DNA of 64,000 bases from Trileptium ribeirensis (lineage: Eukaryota; Nematoda; Enoplea; Enoplida; Thoracostomopsidae), in contig JASANE010005097.1 of the NCBI GenBank assembly GCA_030248225.1, positions 1 to 64,000 of the forward strand, in the 5' to 3' direction. Each line of letters opens with the position of its first letter. Within the stretch, counting starts at the first letter, position 1. The notes beneath the pieces are model-generated. The model was not told where the DNA came from, did not search any database, and saw nothing but the letters and a program-made list of their open reading frames with translations. The translations under genes and the position numbers were made by a program. Below are positions 24,701 through 39,700 of this stretch, piece by piece.

Positions 24701-27700
24701 GTGGACCCCTAGGTCCTGCTACGTTAGGGACACAGAAGTCCACCATACCTTATAATGACCGTATATATAATACAGCATATTACTACACCACATAGCGCCA
24801 TTAAATTTCCTTCCATAAGACTGGTGGTATGGGCCAAAAAGTGCCGATGTAGCCCCTCCCCCCCCGACCAAATTACATGGTTTCGTGAAATGACCCTGTT
24901 ATTACTTCCAACCTAGGTTATGAATCGTTGGGCAAAATAATCACCAGAATACATTTTTTAAATTTATGTTATTCAATTTCGCCCGTATGTTATACTATGG
25001 ACGCTTCGACGCTCTTGTGTTGGGGGAAAGAAAATTATTTGGCTCTGACATAAGCAAAGTATGTTATTGCATCTAGACGAAAAATCAGTTATCACCCAGG
25101 ATATCAATCGACTGGCGAATGTCAGCAAAAGAAAAAGCTTGAATTTGTATAATTAAAATAAACAGTCATATAAAAATTCAAAAAATTACAAAATGCGCTG
25201 AAAATTTTACAAAAATAAACATCAAAATTTCTGTATACAATTTCGGAAAATATGTCAAAACATTCTGGATAAAATAAAAATGCAGTAAAAATCTGTAAGC
25301 ATACTCATAATTCCTTGCAAATCCTGACGTCATGTACGAAGAGTTAACAGAACGTTGACGAGATGAGATATTTCGGCTTCCAATTCTGTCGATTAAAAAG
25401 AAATCATTTTGAAAAGGTTGACGCTGCCAAAACAATGGTGCTTTGCCTCTGTATCGATTCTCAGAAGCGCTCTGGAAATCCGACCGCGACTGACTGAAAT
25501 AGGGTTGCGTTGATTGCTTACTTGGCTTGACAAAGTAGCTTTCACATGCGTTTCGCGATCCCAAACCAGATGAACCGGAAATCGGTACTGGGTCAGGTTC
25601 TGAAGTTATAGCTTCGCTTGCTACAACTTGCGTACTAGCGTCACCACTAACCGCGCTACAACAACTGTTATCGGTATAATTATTATTCGCATGCGGGTTT
25701 GCAGTAGTTGTAGGCGTTTGGTTTTGCACATCATTTAGTTCGATTTCATTTGACTTCGACGTTGAAGTTATAGTATCGTCAGCCGCATCTGCCTCATCAT
25801 CTAAACCAGTCCGCCGTAGCACACCAGCTCTGTTTTGATGTGCGTTAACTGAAGCTTCAAACACAGTAATGTAGTCAGCCGTTGATTGTACAGCTGGCGA
25901 TGTTTCGCGGTCATCGCTCATAGTGACCAAAATACGACCATCTGATGCACGTGACACACTGCGACCATCAGTGCTAAACACGGAGCTCTTAACTGCGAAA
26001 CCACCGCCTATAGCACCGTCTGGTGTTGCACTAGTAACATCAACGGCTTTCTGCAATATGGTCGGCGGCAATTCTCCGTCCTCAAGATCAATATCATCAT
26101 CAATTGGTATTTCTGGCAAAATTGGGATAGACGATAGTACGTCTCTTGTAACGGCTGAAAATTCACTATGATAACCGGAAGAATATGTTGGCAATTCTGA
26201 AGATTCCGACAAAATTCTCGTAGAAGTTCTAGCTTGTTGTATGTCATGTCTACCGCGACCAAGGTTACCAATCGCAGTGGTTTGTAAACTTTCGGCCGCG
26301 CCATTTGATTCTCGTTCTCCCATTGGTGTTGAGAGGTTCTGAAAGTTTTCTTTAACTACATTAGAATTTCTAATATTTCGGACCATATCCGATATTCTTG
26401 GTGGTTGCGGTGGCTCTTCTCCAGGAGAAAATCGAAGAAAGGTTTCCAGGTCAACTACTCTTCCTGTGTGCGGATCAACTTGGCCGCCCAATGGATCGTT
26501 TGGCAGAATAAGAGATTCGGTTGCCGTCGAAAATGTAAACGGGAGTAACCTGAAGCACTTAATGTTACACTATACTATCCACACAGTGAGAAAATACCTA
26601 AATCCACAGCATACAGCTGGACGCACCAAAGTTGGGGCTGGCGTTTTTCGGTTCCTTCTTGTTCAAAACAGGTGTCCCCTGGTTCATGCCCCTCTGACAA
26701 AATTTTGGGTTCCCCCCAGTTCACCGTCTCTTGGCAATCTTTTTTGTTTCCAATCGGTCCAAAGTACATAAAATTTAATCAAGATTTGTGCTAAAATTTC
26801 TTCCTGAAGCCGGAAATTTCGCAAATTTTGTCAAAATTTGCTTCAAAATAGCTTTTTGGGTCATTTCACGCCACGATGTCCTTTTGTACCAGTCAATGAT
26901 TCCGAATTTGAGGTCGTTAAATTTTTTAACCGTTCCGATGCTATAGCTTCCCAACTACCACCGCCTGATGGCCAGCATATCATACGTAAAATGGGCTCTG
27001 GCATGCCCCAGTTTGAATATAGCCTCCATTTTGCGATTATATATCTCGTGCAGCCTAACGCCGCGTCAAAATGAGGATTGACCGAGCTCCGTATGTCAAA
27101 AATAAAGCATATTATGCCTATTGTTGGTTCTAACTTACCAATCCTAAAATACGGGGTGCCGATAAGTATAATCTATGAATAACGTTTATGAACCGTGCAT
27201 AAGTAACGAGTAATGACCAAAAAATAATTTGGTCTGGACAAAAATGGGGTACATTCCATGTCGGCCGGTCCCACTCTCCAGGATTGGTGCAGATTTGAAA
27301 TTTGTGTAACTAAAAACGTAGTGTAGACCTGACTAATTCTGCACAAAAAAGAATTAAGGCCATAATTTATAACATCGAGTCACACCATTACCCGGAAAAA
27401 ACAGGTCGTAAAATTAGTCATTATGGTTTTTGTCAATTTGGGACTTATATGGATGTCCAGCCCCTTATGGCGGGGGTGATGCCAAAAAATTTTTGTTGTT
27501 TACAATAGCTAAGCAATGAGGCTTCCTGGCGTAAATAACATTTTGCCAGTTCCCTGCCCGTTTCTGTGCTACAGACCAAAATATCCACTTTTACCCACCC
27601 CCCCCCCGACCAAAAGGACATCGTAGCGTGAAATTACCTTTTCTCTCTTTCAACAGCGTTACGGCAGTGTTTCTGACGCGATTTTAACCGTTTTCTCTTG

Positions 27701-30700
27701 GAATAATGCCCCTGACAAAATTTTCAGCGAATGGAGAGCCCGGTATAGACAAACTGCTGCCAACAGACACCTATTACCAAATAAATAGTTTCATAATCAT
27801 AAATTACTCATGAAATGAAAACGATAAAATGTAACATTAATGGAAATTTCACAAAAAAACCATACCATTTTATTTTCTGGGATTTGGCTTAAGCAAATTA
27901 AATTCACGTTAGTATATAAACATAAATACGCTTACTTATAATTTAGTTTCTCGTAACGTTTTATAAAAACATTCTTAAGATCAAAATCCATATATTGCTT
28001 CACAACCTTTGTTGTTCACCAAAATACAAAAACCAACCTTTTGTGAATTACTTCTTCCCACCTTGGATTGCCAATAACGTGATTTCGAAAATGGTCGCGC
28101 GTCAAAATGACAGATCCGTCAGCAACAGCCATATCCAATATCATCCTAACAAAAATAACATCTGCCGTATGAACTTCATATTGATTTCATATAGTTGGAT
28201 AAAACAGTATTAATTTAGAAAATTATACCTTTTTCGACCTATTCGACTTAAAGTGCACATATTTGTGTCACTTTATGAAGCAGACCATGTACTTACAGTA
28301 TGAACCGTAAATGAATGTCATTTTGTGGCGCGTGAACAGTGCTGTAATATGTTTCCAAAAGTTGGGGAACACTGGGCGACCAGCGGTAATTTCTGGCGGG
28401 CGGAATGCCTCGGTCGCTTTGTTCGTCATTATTTGTCACACTAGGGGTGCGGACAAATTTGCAACTTTTATTCTTCCCGCTAACTTTAACCCGTTTCGCC
28501 AAGATTTGTGTTAGTCCACCCCAACTTTTGTTTCAAATAAAATTTTGATAATTTTTCCTAAATATATTGGTATTTTTTCAAATTGAATCAAAAGTTGCGG
28601 GAAGGAACAGGACAAAGAATGGAAGATTTGTTCCCCTCCCAAAAAAAACCCGGACCTATACTGGAAAACTGACCGGTTAAATCCGTAAAGGACATAACGT
28701 AATGCGACATCATGAGTGCCATACTGTTTTCCAAGGGTTTATCGTTTGGCTTCTCCATTCGCTGAAAATTTTGCCAGCGAGAATGAACCAGAAGCTCCAC
28801 TGATTCGCAACTGGGGGAGATTTTGCCAGGAGGCGTGAACTGGGGGGGGGCGTCGAAATTTAAAAATTTTCAAATTTTAACATTTTATAGTTTAGAAAAT
28901 GCTAAATTTATTAATAAATAACACCAAACCGGTTCAAAATGTCTTTATTGAAATTAAACTCAAGTTTTCAACCATTTTTTTGCTGAAATCAATCAAATTT
29001 TTAGCTTAGGAAAGGGATTTTCGTATAAAATTTATTTAATTTTAATATCATCAGGGGTGTGTTTTGCCAGGGATGTCAAAAATTTGTCACGGCCGTTAAA
29101 CCGTGGCACCCTTTTTTGCCATGGGGCGCAGAAAAATGCCAGCCACCTCCCATCGAACTTTGGAGAATCCATATCATGAGCTTTTGATTAAACCTATATG
29201 AGCATCAGGGAGTAACCGGAATTCGGGTTCCGGCGAAAATCGTGTTCCGGTTGCAGTTCCGGCAAAAGGCAATATCCATACCGGAATTGAAATTCTGGTT
29301 TAAAAATTTTGTTTAAAATTGTCCACATTGTTTGCTTCATCTGTGGCGCAATCATACTTTTTATATACCCAATGATCAAGTTTCAACACAACCAAACAAG
29401 AAGACTACGTTAGCAAATTACACAGTGAAACGTAAGTATAACACAAGTTCTGTAAGAATTTTTCATCTTCACCCGGTAGAACTTTGTTAACAAAATAAAG
29501 CTAGGTCGATGCTTGTAGCAACTCACCCATCCAGAAATCTGCGGTATATGTTAGTACTAAACCGGTCCAACTTGATATACATAATACAATATTGATTGTC
29601 CAAGTACTTAGCTGTAAGCTTGGCTAATATATATTGCATGAAGCACAAGCCAGTGCGCTTGTAAACTCTGTAATCAGTCTACGTTGGAGTAAAGTAAAAT
29701 ATCTGCAACGCAGCCAGAAACTGCGGCTTTGATAAGGAACTGTATGGATTAAAACTGTGCGAGCATTATCACAGTTTGTCTCATTTATGGCATTCTAATC
29801 AAAAAATCATCATCATCAACTAAGGGGCACTGGTTGCCCAACGCTAGCTTGAACAATGTGCCTGGTCAGCGAACATAAAATTATAGTATACCTTTTTATT
29901 CTCTTTAAGAACCATATAAGCCAATAATTTCAAGATTCCTACGAAATAACATGTAAACGAAGTATGTCTAGTAATAGGACGATTGGAGGCAGAGCAAAAT
30001 TGTCTATCCACGCTCCATGCGTCACAAGAACATTCAGTTTGAAGCGGTTTACGCAAGATTGTACCGCGGAAGACATTTTTTCCGCTCGGAGTCCAAAAAC
30101 CGACATCTTCATCGATAAATAAATATTTTAGCTTCTTGAGCCTCTTCAAAACACAATAGAGGCAATAATGTCATCGCAATACATTATAATGTAAAATTTA
30201 TTTTTAATGCATTTTTAACCCATTGTGCCTTAATTTCGTCCTTCATCTGTTTTACTATGTATATATAAGTTTCGAAGACCATGTTCCGCTCCTGATACGG
30301 TTTAAATGAACGGTTTCGATGAAGATAAATTTCGTTCCAGTTATTCCCTGACGAGCATCTATAATGCGAAAGAGTTTGAAATATGTTTTGACAACTACAA
30401 ACTCTTATTATGTTAATATAAATTACATACTCGAAGTACAATACAATGCCCGAAGCGCTTAGTTTGGTAGGACTTGGCGCTGGAATCTATTTGAGATTTG
30501 TAAGCACAAAACCGGTACATGGCTAAACCAGGGTTCCCGCGAAAATTTGTTAAAATTTTTCCAGTAAACAAAAAAATTCATAACAATCATAACCAATAAT
30601 AGTACAATAAATACCAACAACAACATCATTGGTAACGGATGCGAATAACACGCAATTTTTCAAAACGCATTTTTGAAGTTTCCAAATTTTTCCAGGTTTT

Positions 30701-33700
30701 CCATGCTTTCCATACCATAACGGCCCAAATTCCAGGTTTTCCATGTTTTCCATACCGCGCAGGGACCCTGCTACACTCTAATTTCGGTAGCAAAAAATGT
30801 CATGTTTCGGTGTTTTTCAATATATTTGTACGTAATTTTTTATGAAAGATGCGATTCCAACAGGAATGTATGTGGGAGCGTGGCATTTTCGGTTCTATAC
30901 GGTTTATCTTTTAGCAGTTGCGATTTATATTATTTGAAAATTTACATTTTATTCGTCACTGGAAGATCTAAAGGTACTATGATTTTGACACCAGAGTATG
31001 AGTAGGAGTCTAAAAGTTGCAGATCTATAGGTTCGCATCAGTGGTTGGATGCTCCAGCGGTAATTTTTTGCTTCCCCTTCTTCACACGCATTTCCAATTT
31101 TTTTTACAAAATACTAATCAAGAATAAACATTTGAAAAAAATTGCAGATTTTGTTTAGAAACTGTTTACTTTATTAATAGACGTCGTTGAATATTTTTAT
31201 TTTCGAAGCATCTGATTGCACTAGATGGGCCCGTTCCCTGCCCCTGAAGGAATCCAGCACTCCCTGGTACGTGCTCCTGCCTGTGCCGGTGACTAATTTT
31301 TTTAACTAGATATCAACAAGTAACGAAACATTGACAGGCTTCCAAGACATCATTTACAACAAATTGTTTAAAACATACTTTGGTATCCGTTAGAATCAAC
31401 GAAATAAATCGTTATTCTTCAAATATTGCAAATGCAGTAAAAACGTATATAATATCAAGTACAGTACATATTACATTATTATTGAAAACGAAATGTGGCT
31501 TTTAAAACCACTGTATAATAAACCAAACCGTCATACCTGAAAATAAAAATAACTATAATTTCTAGGATACATATTGTAAACTTACATGTCATCATGCGAA
31601 GTTATCCTGTTATACATGCGGTTTCCCATAGCGTCTAAAACTTGACGTGAAGGCGTCTCAACCACTAATTTCATATCCCTCAACTCATTGATGTATGTTA
31701 GTCCTTGCGCCTAAAATATAAAAATGTGCTACGTATTTAATTAAAATTATTATGTACAGCGGTGCAGTTACAAACATAGGCAAAACTTGTGCGCACTCCG
31801 AACTGACGCAGATGCGGACGGAAGATATTGAAGATACTAATAATTATTTTGTCCAAATCCTATAGGTTTTCAGCTGCATAAAATTGGGTAGTGTACCTAT
31901 GCCTACTTTTACAATATAAAGCCATGTAAACAGCGCAAGTTACGAAAAAATTATGTAAACGCGAATTGGAAAAAAGAAAAAGTGGTTTGCGTAAAATGAA
32001 AATGCTTTTAGCCATAACAGTGCCTTTGTTATTTCACTCACTAAAATTTTGAAATCAATTAGGACGCCGAATTCTTGAGGAATGCAGATATATTTACAAT
32101 ATTCGCTCATGTCATTTGGTACTTTATTTACTAAAAATCGAAGAGAGACAAAACGTACAACTGCTTACAGCACAAATGAATTTTCATTCAGAAACTAAAA
32201 TAACAAAAGTGTTTGAAGCACACGTTAGTAAATGAAGTATATTGCTGGGTTGCAAAATCATGAGTGTCTACGAACTGTAAATAAAATTCTATTTATACAT
32301 TCCAATAAGATAATATAAAAATTCTCATTTTTAAGCCAGGACTCAAAGAGTTGAAACCATATGACAGGCGATTGTTCCGCTTTGTGTGTTTAAGGCAGTC
32401 ATTCCAAATGTAGCTTGGTTTCCAATATTAATACAAAACGAGATTAGTATTGCAACTAGAATATTACAGGCACTTAAGCCGATGTTAATAAAATAGCGTT
32501 AGACAGTGGTGAACATATAAATGTATTACACCTCTAAGCAAAGCTTTTGGTTTACATAATCATGGTGGGTAACACTGTGTTTATTTGTGTGAATTAATTA
32601 AAGTAGAGATCTATAAAGATCAGGAAACGTGACAGTGTTGGGACGCCTTTTGATCGCGAAGTTTTTCTGACTGGCGGAGGCTAACTGCACGAGTTGAGAA
32701 ATTTTGAAAACAACTCGCTTTTTGGTTTCGTGGTGCAAACCGGAAAATTTACGGTCACTTCCAGTAAGATTTTCCGCTAATCATACCTGACTTGTTACTA
32801 GCCTGATAACCTAATAACATAACAATATAGGAGACAACATGCGCAATTTATAAATCAAAACTTAAAAAAATAAGTTGTAACGTAGTAGTAGTACAGTGGT
32901 TACTCGCCAAATTGGCTATTTCGACGTAGATACATATTCCATTCATCATATCCAGGAACCCCGAAAATCTATAGCTCCATATTGCCCTACATATACAACT
33001 AATTGAAAAATACCAAAATTGCACAGTTTTGCTAGAAAAATTTAGCGGCACATACAAAGTGATTTTTCAAACAACGAAACCAATGTGCTTAACTAATAAA
33101 ATAACATTGTAGGGCCCATTATTCACCAAAACAATGGGCTCGTTAATAGTTCTTTTATTTTACTTATTGATAAGACTAGGTTCCGACAAAAAAATTATAG
33201 TTCCGGTTACACACTGACGACGATCTAAGCGAAAATCTGAGTTCAGGTTAGAGCTATTTTTATCGCAATTGAAGCTTTAATTCCACTTTGGATGACGAAA
33301 TTTTTAGCATAACCTTTCCTTACCTTGTCAAAACTGTCTAACAAATTAAACCATAAGTGTTAACAGTATTCTCGGTGTTGGGTCTTTGTGTATATAAGAT
33401 ATAAATATAGTTTTGACCTTGTGATCGCTGAGGTACCTTTGATCAACACTTTGAATTTCCTAACAACCATTTTTCGATGTCTACTGAACAGTTTATAAGC
33501 CACAAAGAGATAACAACAGTCAATCAAAAACTAACATTTTATACTTTACCGTACTTTTCGCAGTCCAAAATTTGCTAGTTCTACCGTTATTTAAACCCTG
33601 CCATTTCTGATTAGCGCCATGCGGCAAACACTACAGGATCTACCAAAAGTGTCAATTGCAAGTGTGAAAAGGTGAGGTGCTCGCCAAATCCGGGCATGCA

Positions 33701-36700
33701 GAACCGCAAAACGTGGCATGAAGATCCGTCGATTTTTTGCAAAAAATACAGATTTCTGCGGGAACATACAAAAATGTGCTGGATTTTGGTGGGAGTATAA
33801 TTCGGTCCTGCTGGGCGTTTAGCCTCTAAATGAAATGGAGCAAGCGAAGGTTCCACTGAGTGCGATAGGAACAGAGATCGGGGAAATTTTTCCCCTGTCT
33901 GTGTTACTCATAGCAATAACTTATCTTTGGGTGGATGAATTTGTCAATAAAAATTTTGTTCGATAGCAAAAGTGATCGCGAACACGTCCGACAATTTCCG
34001 AGTCGCAATAGCAAAACATAGGTGTCTAATGATTCTTTGCCTAATCAGATCATACGGGTTGTAGTGTCTCGAAACACAGGCTTCGTATCGAAAACTGAAG
34101 CCACCATTCATAATCAGATGATCGAGATCTACAACCCTGGTGAACAGCAATATTTTGTAAGACTGGCTTGTCAGTGTTGCGGTGGGATTGAATGCTCGCA
34201 TTTTTCGGTTCCCTCTGGCAAAAACTGGTACCTCCGTTTGGGCTTTGCGGCAAAATGTTTGGCTGCCCGCGGCTAAAACAATCTCCCCAATTATTGACGT
34301 AAAACATGACATAATTTTCCCAAAATTCTCTGATGAAGTTAAAATTCGATTATTTTGGTTGGAACATTGGTGCTAGCCTCAAATAAAGGGTTTTTTGCCG
34401 TATCTGGTACCATTTATTAACATTTTAAAGGTTTCGTTGTAAAATAATAAATATTGAAAATTTGTGGAATTCAGACCCCCACCAGTTCACGACAACGGCA
34501 AAAATTTGAGCGAATATAGCAGCCTGGTGGCACCGCTCACATGCCATTGTGGACCCGAATATGTGTCTTGGACCATTTATCAGAAATATCGATTATTCCG
34601 TGTTTTAAGAAACAATGAGTGTCTATTAGGTTGTCAAACACATTGAATACAATAGTTTTATTATCCAATGCCCAAATTGATTATATTATAGCTGCTCCCA
34701 TGCCACTGTAGACCCGAATATAGTTCTTTGACCTTTTCTCAGAAAAATCGATTCTTGCAATTTACATATACCATTCCGTGTTTTAACAAACAATGAGTGT
34801 CTATTAGGTTGTTAGGTTTTTATTAAACACATTGAATACAGTAGTTTTATTATCCAGAGCCCAAATTGATTATATTACAAATTTCCATAAGATTTTAATG
34901 GTTTTACGGTGTACGAACCCGATGCCCAATATGTACAATGTTTTCATTTGTTCGGTTAAAATTATTGTGCGCGGGGCATCAAGAATGATACGCTGAATAC
35001 GATCGTTTCGTTATCTTCTTTCCGATTATTTCTTACTTTTTCAGAGGGCCGCAATGCGTTCGTCGATTTACCCGATTTCAAAATGTAGTTTGTTTTCATT
35101 TGTGTGATTATTGAATTCTGAGCGTAATGAGTGGAACGAGCGTATCAAGCGCGCGACAGCTCATTCGAAACCTTAAACTCGCAATTTGTGACTTTTAGTA
35201 GATGCTAGAACGGTTTTCCAACTGCTACAGGGCGTAAAAGTGGGCCAAACGGGCTCGGTTGGAGTCAAAACCGAGTCTGACCGACAAATAGTGATATCTT
35301 ACCATTTTATGCTAAGTTTGTAGGGCGAACAAGGTCTGGCTGTATGCTTTGCTAAACGATTCTTTGTTGATGCCGGATCTGGGTGAAAACGGGTTTTTAA
35401 TTATTGTGCCCATGTGCCCGTTGAGAAAATTTTCTTAACGTTAATGCTACATAAATAGTCAACCAATAACGACCTGGCTTCTCAAAGGTAAAGGGGGCCT
35501 GGTAAAAGAGCACTGATTATTTGGTGTCCCACGGCAAAATTTTTGGACTTCCTCCGGTAAAAGCAGCCCGCAGTTGACATAAAAACTTGACATTTTTTTT
35601 ATAACAATACCTTTCTGAAGTTAAAATGTTATTACAAATGTTTTATACTTAAGATAGTCGTTTTTGCACCATTTCCGAGGCCGCTTACCAGCAATTTTAG
35701 CGTTTTTGCAGAAAAACATTAAGTTTTGAAAATTTTCATATTTCGACCCCAAGAAGAACAACGAGAAATGAGCCTTCGCGTAGTAAAAATGCTTCAAGAA
35801 ACATTGAATTACAGTGGAAAACAAAGCTTATAAAAATAAATTTCTGTGACGAAAACTGTGAAGATATCGTTGGTCCGATGAATAACACTTAATGTAACAT
35901 AAAACAAAGCGAAAAATTCAAGCTCATGAATTTGTGTTCTACTAAATGTAACATAAAAGCCAACTTATAAATTACCGTTAAAGTCAAATCAATCCAAACT
36001 ACTGATCTAAAATATGTAACCATGAGTGAGGTAACTCCACACAATCAAAAATGTTCAGTAAAATGACTGTAGAGTTTCAAATGAACAAACAACTGAAAGA
36101 AATTAAAAAAATGCACTTTTAAGCGAACACCTCTCGACACAATTTTTAAGAAATAATTTATTAAAAAATACGCAAAAATTTGAAACAAATCTCGAAAAAT
36201 CCTTAATACTTTTCGAATCAATAATAGTAATAATGTAAAATTACTCAGACGAAACTCGCACAAACGTCGAACAACTAGCACCCACTTCGTCCAACACTGC
36301 ATAAGAAACCATAAACAAGTTCTAAAAAGAATCGGTATAGCAAGCGCTACGCGGCGATATGGACATGAACCATATTGGCGTAAAAGTGTGTGTACTATAG
36401 AAATTAGATGAAACAAAATCATGATAGTAAAAGAGATAGGTTTACCACGTGACCACCCTTCTTCGCCCGTCTCGGTATCGATATTGGTAACACAACCGAG
36501 ACCTTTGGCATGCCGATGCTAATAAAATGATTGACTGCAATAAGAACTCCTTTGCCGCTAAAGTATGTGTTTTGCGAGTGGCTGAAACAGAAAACAGCCA
36601 AAAGTACGAATCGATACGACAATCACTATAACACAAATGTCCAAGGCCCGTCGACCAACAAGGAGTAGATTATCTCGGCGTCGAGGGGGTAACCAAAAAT

Positions 36701-39700
36701 TTGCACTATTTTTCCTTAAAAGTTCTGCAATTTTGGTCATTATTGCAAAAACTTCACGCTTACGGGGTCCGACCCTTAAGCGGTACCCCAAACTATGGAT
36801 TTGCACCTACGCACTATTTTAATTGAAACGAAGCTAACGGAGTTACCACAAAGTTAGTTAGCGGCAAAAACCGTAAAAATTTCGTTTTTTTCCTGTAGTA
36901 GCAGTTTTCCCCAACGTCCAAGCTAATCAAGCATTGAATTGAAAACTGGATTCGAATCAGAAAAACCGGTTCCTGCATGACGCGTTGAAGAAATTTTCAT
37001 ATTGAAAATTAGCTAAAATGAAATAATATATAAGCCTAATGGCTTAAAGAAACGTTGACTGTTCTGACATATTGGTGTCATGTACTGCGTCATGAGATTC
37101 CACGGAATCTATGCTGTTTGATATTTCATGTTGCGCTAGTTGTTTATTCTATTAAAAGGTTGTTTCTTCAATCTTTTGGTCCGCTCGTTATTCACAGTTC
37201 GTTGTCTCTAGCTTTAGCTTACGCCGTAAATTAGATTGTAAGGCATGTCATTCGTCCTTACAGTCCGTCTGTGGAGATCAGAACTCATTACCGGATGAAT
37301 AGATCTTCACAAATTTTTATTTGATCAAAAATTCAGTCTATTTGTGACCTTTAATTACACGTTAAAACTCGGGGTTTGAAATTTGTCTACCGGAGTATCT
37401 ATTTTTCGAGACCTGAATCTTAAGATATTCGCAGTGATAATGGAGACGGCCATGTATAATCCTCTCATAGAGAGCTACAACTTTGCCGTTTCCGAGCTAT
37501 GAGCCAAAGTTAAAAATACCTCAAAAAAGTGAAATTTCAAAAGTTTAAGAAAACAAGTTTTTTGCTTTTTGGGGATTAACTATGAGATTATAAGATTATT
37601 TAACCAGTTAAACAAGCTAGTGTCATTGTTTTAACACCATATTGGCTGTGATATTAATCCTCTTGGACGGTGCCGGATATATAGATATGTGAAGGTCAAT
37701 TGAACGTGTCAATAGGTTTTCGGGGTTGCTAAATACAATAAAAACAATTGTAGTTCCGTAGTATGCACCAAATAAGACAAGTTTTAACGGTCCTACTACG
37801 TAAAAATCACTTCAAATTATAATTCTTCTTAAATTTTGTGATTTATAAATTTGAAAAGTTTTTGTATTTTTGGTCAATGGAAAAAGAAATGACGAGTTTT
37901 TCGGTTTGATATGACTCGGATAACCGTAGCACTATCTTTGAAGTATTTTCAGTCTATAATCGCTATCATGCGTCATAAGAGGGCATAGCGGCCGGAATTT
38001 GGAATGTCAAATTCGTCAATACACGCAGAGTCAGCACACCAGTTCCGTTTCCCGTCGCTACGCCAGTTGTTAGTATATACACAGAAAACAAAGTGGCAAA
38101 CATGTTTGCATAAGCTTAAATATAATGTCCGCTTGGTCTTTAAAATGTGAACTACATTATTTGATGACTCATTATCATGTGTAATTCTTAGAACTTCACC
38201 TATTAAACTAACTATGCATTTTTTATTGCAATATCTTAGGTGTAATGACTGATTGATCAAAAACTATCGAAAATTGCCAGGGATACATGTTAATCAATAT
38301 ACGACATAAAGCTTGCTTATAAACTTTGGCGCAACAGCTGCATTTACATAATCGCATAAATAGCGAGACTGATTTGGATATACCTTATTTAGCATCAGGT
38401 ATACAACAATCACTTTTTGGGAAATTCTATGTATGTACCATCACAGAAGTGTTCAGAACTGAGTTTGATGTAATACGCAGTTACAGTATAACTGCTGTAG
38501 CACTGTATTGAAATAAATGATATTATTCGCTTCTATACAAAATGATCTGTCGAAAACGTATGTGAAAAGAAGGCTACATAGGATTTGTCCTCTAAAATAA
38601 AAAAAAAACATTAGAGTACCAAAGGATTGAAAACAATAAAAGGGCGATTATTTTTTTCAAAATGGTTGGGACTAGAACTCGGAGAAAAGTCGATAAGTCT
38701 TTTCTACGACTGAAAATACTTTTTAAGCCCTCGACCACTTATCTGAAATCGGCGATGAATAGTCGCGCAAAATGGCCAATCAAAGCCGAAGTCGGACATG
38801 GAAAGTAAATTTTTTTATAAAGTTAAATTTTTAAGATAGACTAAATTTGATTTTACTTAATTTTTTTATTTGAATCTCCATGTCTTTATTTTGCAATTAA
38901 GTAAAATTAATAAAATATTTAACCTAGCTACAGCGTTCAAAATCTAAGGCTATGGAAACCCGAAACCTTAGAGTTAAGGTTTACTACCTGCAAAAAATTG
39001 ACCGCTGTGCAAACCAATAATCATAGCACTGCTCGGTCGCTAAAAAGGCGATAGGCATTTTTGGCGTGACTGCAGATGTAGCCATTCCGTCAATAATTTC
39101 ACAATAATTTTATCATAACTCAATAAGAATAGGATTATTTTGTCATATATCACAAAAGAAATGTAAAAGCAGCCACATTTCGATAAGCTGAACGAAGGAG
39201 TAATAAATCTATGAATATATACCTATTACGAAGACTAATATATGAAAATATGGCTCCTGTTAGTTCGGAATTAATCGCTCCTGTTAATGTACAATAGCAT
39301 GCTAAAGCGTGACCGTTTGTGTCGTGAAATAGAGGAACTATGTATATTGCATGTTAGCATTTTCCTCAGGTCTTTAGACCGCTTCTATTTGGTTACGATT
39401 CTCATGGCATAAAAACTGCAGGAATATCCCTACATAGCAAAATATACTATTTACACATTGAAACTTGACAAATTTTGCACCAATCCCAGGGTTAAAGTAT
39501 GTGTCGGAAGAATCAATTATAATAATATGATCTTGGCAAAGTGTCATAAATATTTTTCAAAAAAACTATCATCCGCAGTATATTTGATAGAAATGGTTAT
39601 CAAAGTTCAACCTTTTAGCACGCAGTTTAATACCTAAATCATATTGGAGAACATTAATTAATCGGGGCAGGCTTTAAAATTATTTGATCGTGATAACTTA

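Noticed and set aside
27938..28010. A minus-strand stretch reading MDFDLKNVFIKRYEKLNY before a gtaagc donor, looking like an exon.
   Set aside because: Exon i joins exon j directly with perfect phase and family continuity (HKR then LLPFTF), so this lies inside the intron and no acceptor or partner exon supports it.
29850..30149. A minus-strand open frame (KLKYLFIDEDVGFW) resembling the end of the NYN domain.
   Set aside because: It lies upstream of exon i in transcript order, lacks good splice sites, and the true domain end was found at 26549.
33944..34312. Overlapping open frames of 84-122 codons on both strands.
   Set aside because: Several frames are open at once because stops are locally rare. 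None has family similarity or splice support.
36045..36422. A 125-codon minus-strand open frame beside exon g.
   Set aside because: It is a low-complexity Leu/Phe-rich reading of AT-rich intron DNA, with no similarity and no phase relation to the gene.
36558..36806. A minus-strand open frame (EVFAIMTKIAELLRK) next to exon g, considered as part of the nuclease.
   Set aside because: It overlaps exon g in another frame, and the acceptor tttctgtttcag at 36582 defines the real exon start.
38936..39015. A minus-strand mini-exon (GLHSGQFFA with a gtagta donor) that seemed to fit after GMNVAF of the NYN domain.
   Set aside because: Exon g at 36446-36581 fits far better in sequence, phase and splice signals, and leaves no room for this piece.
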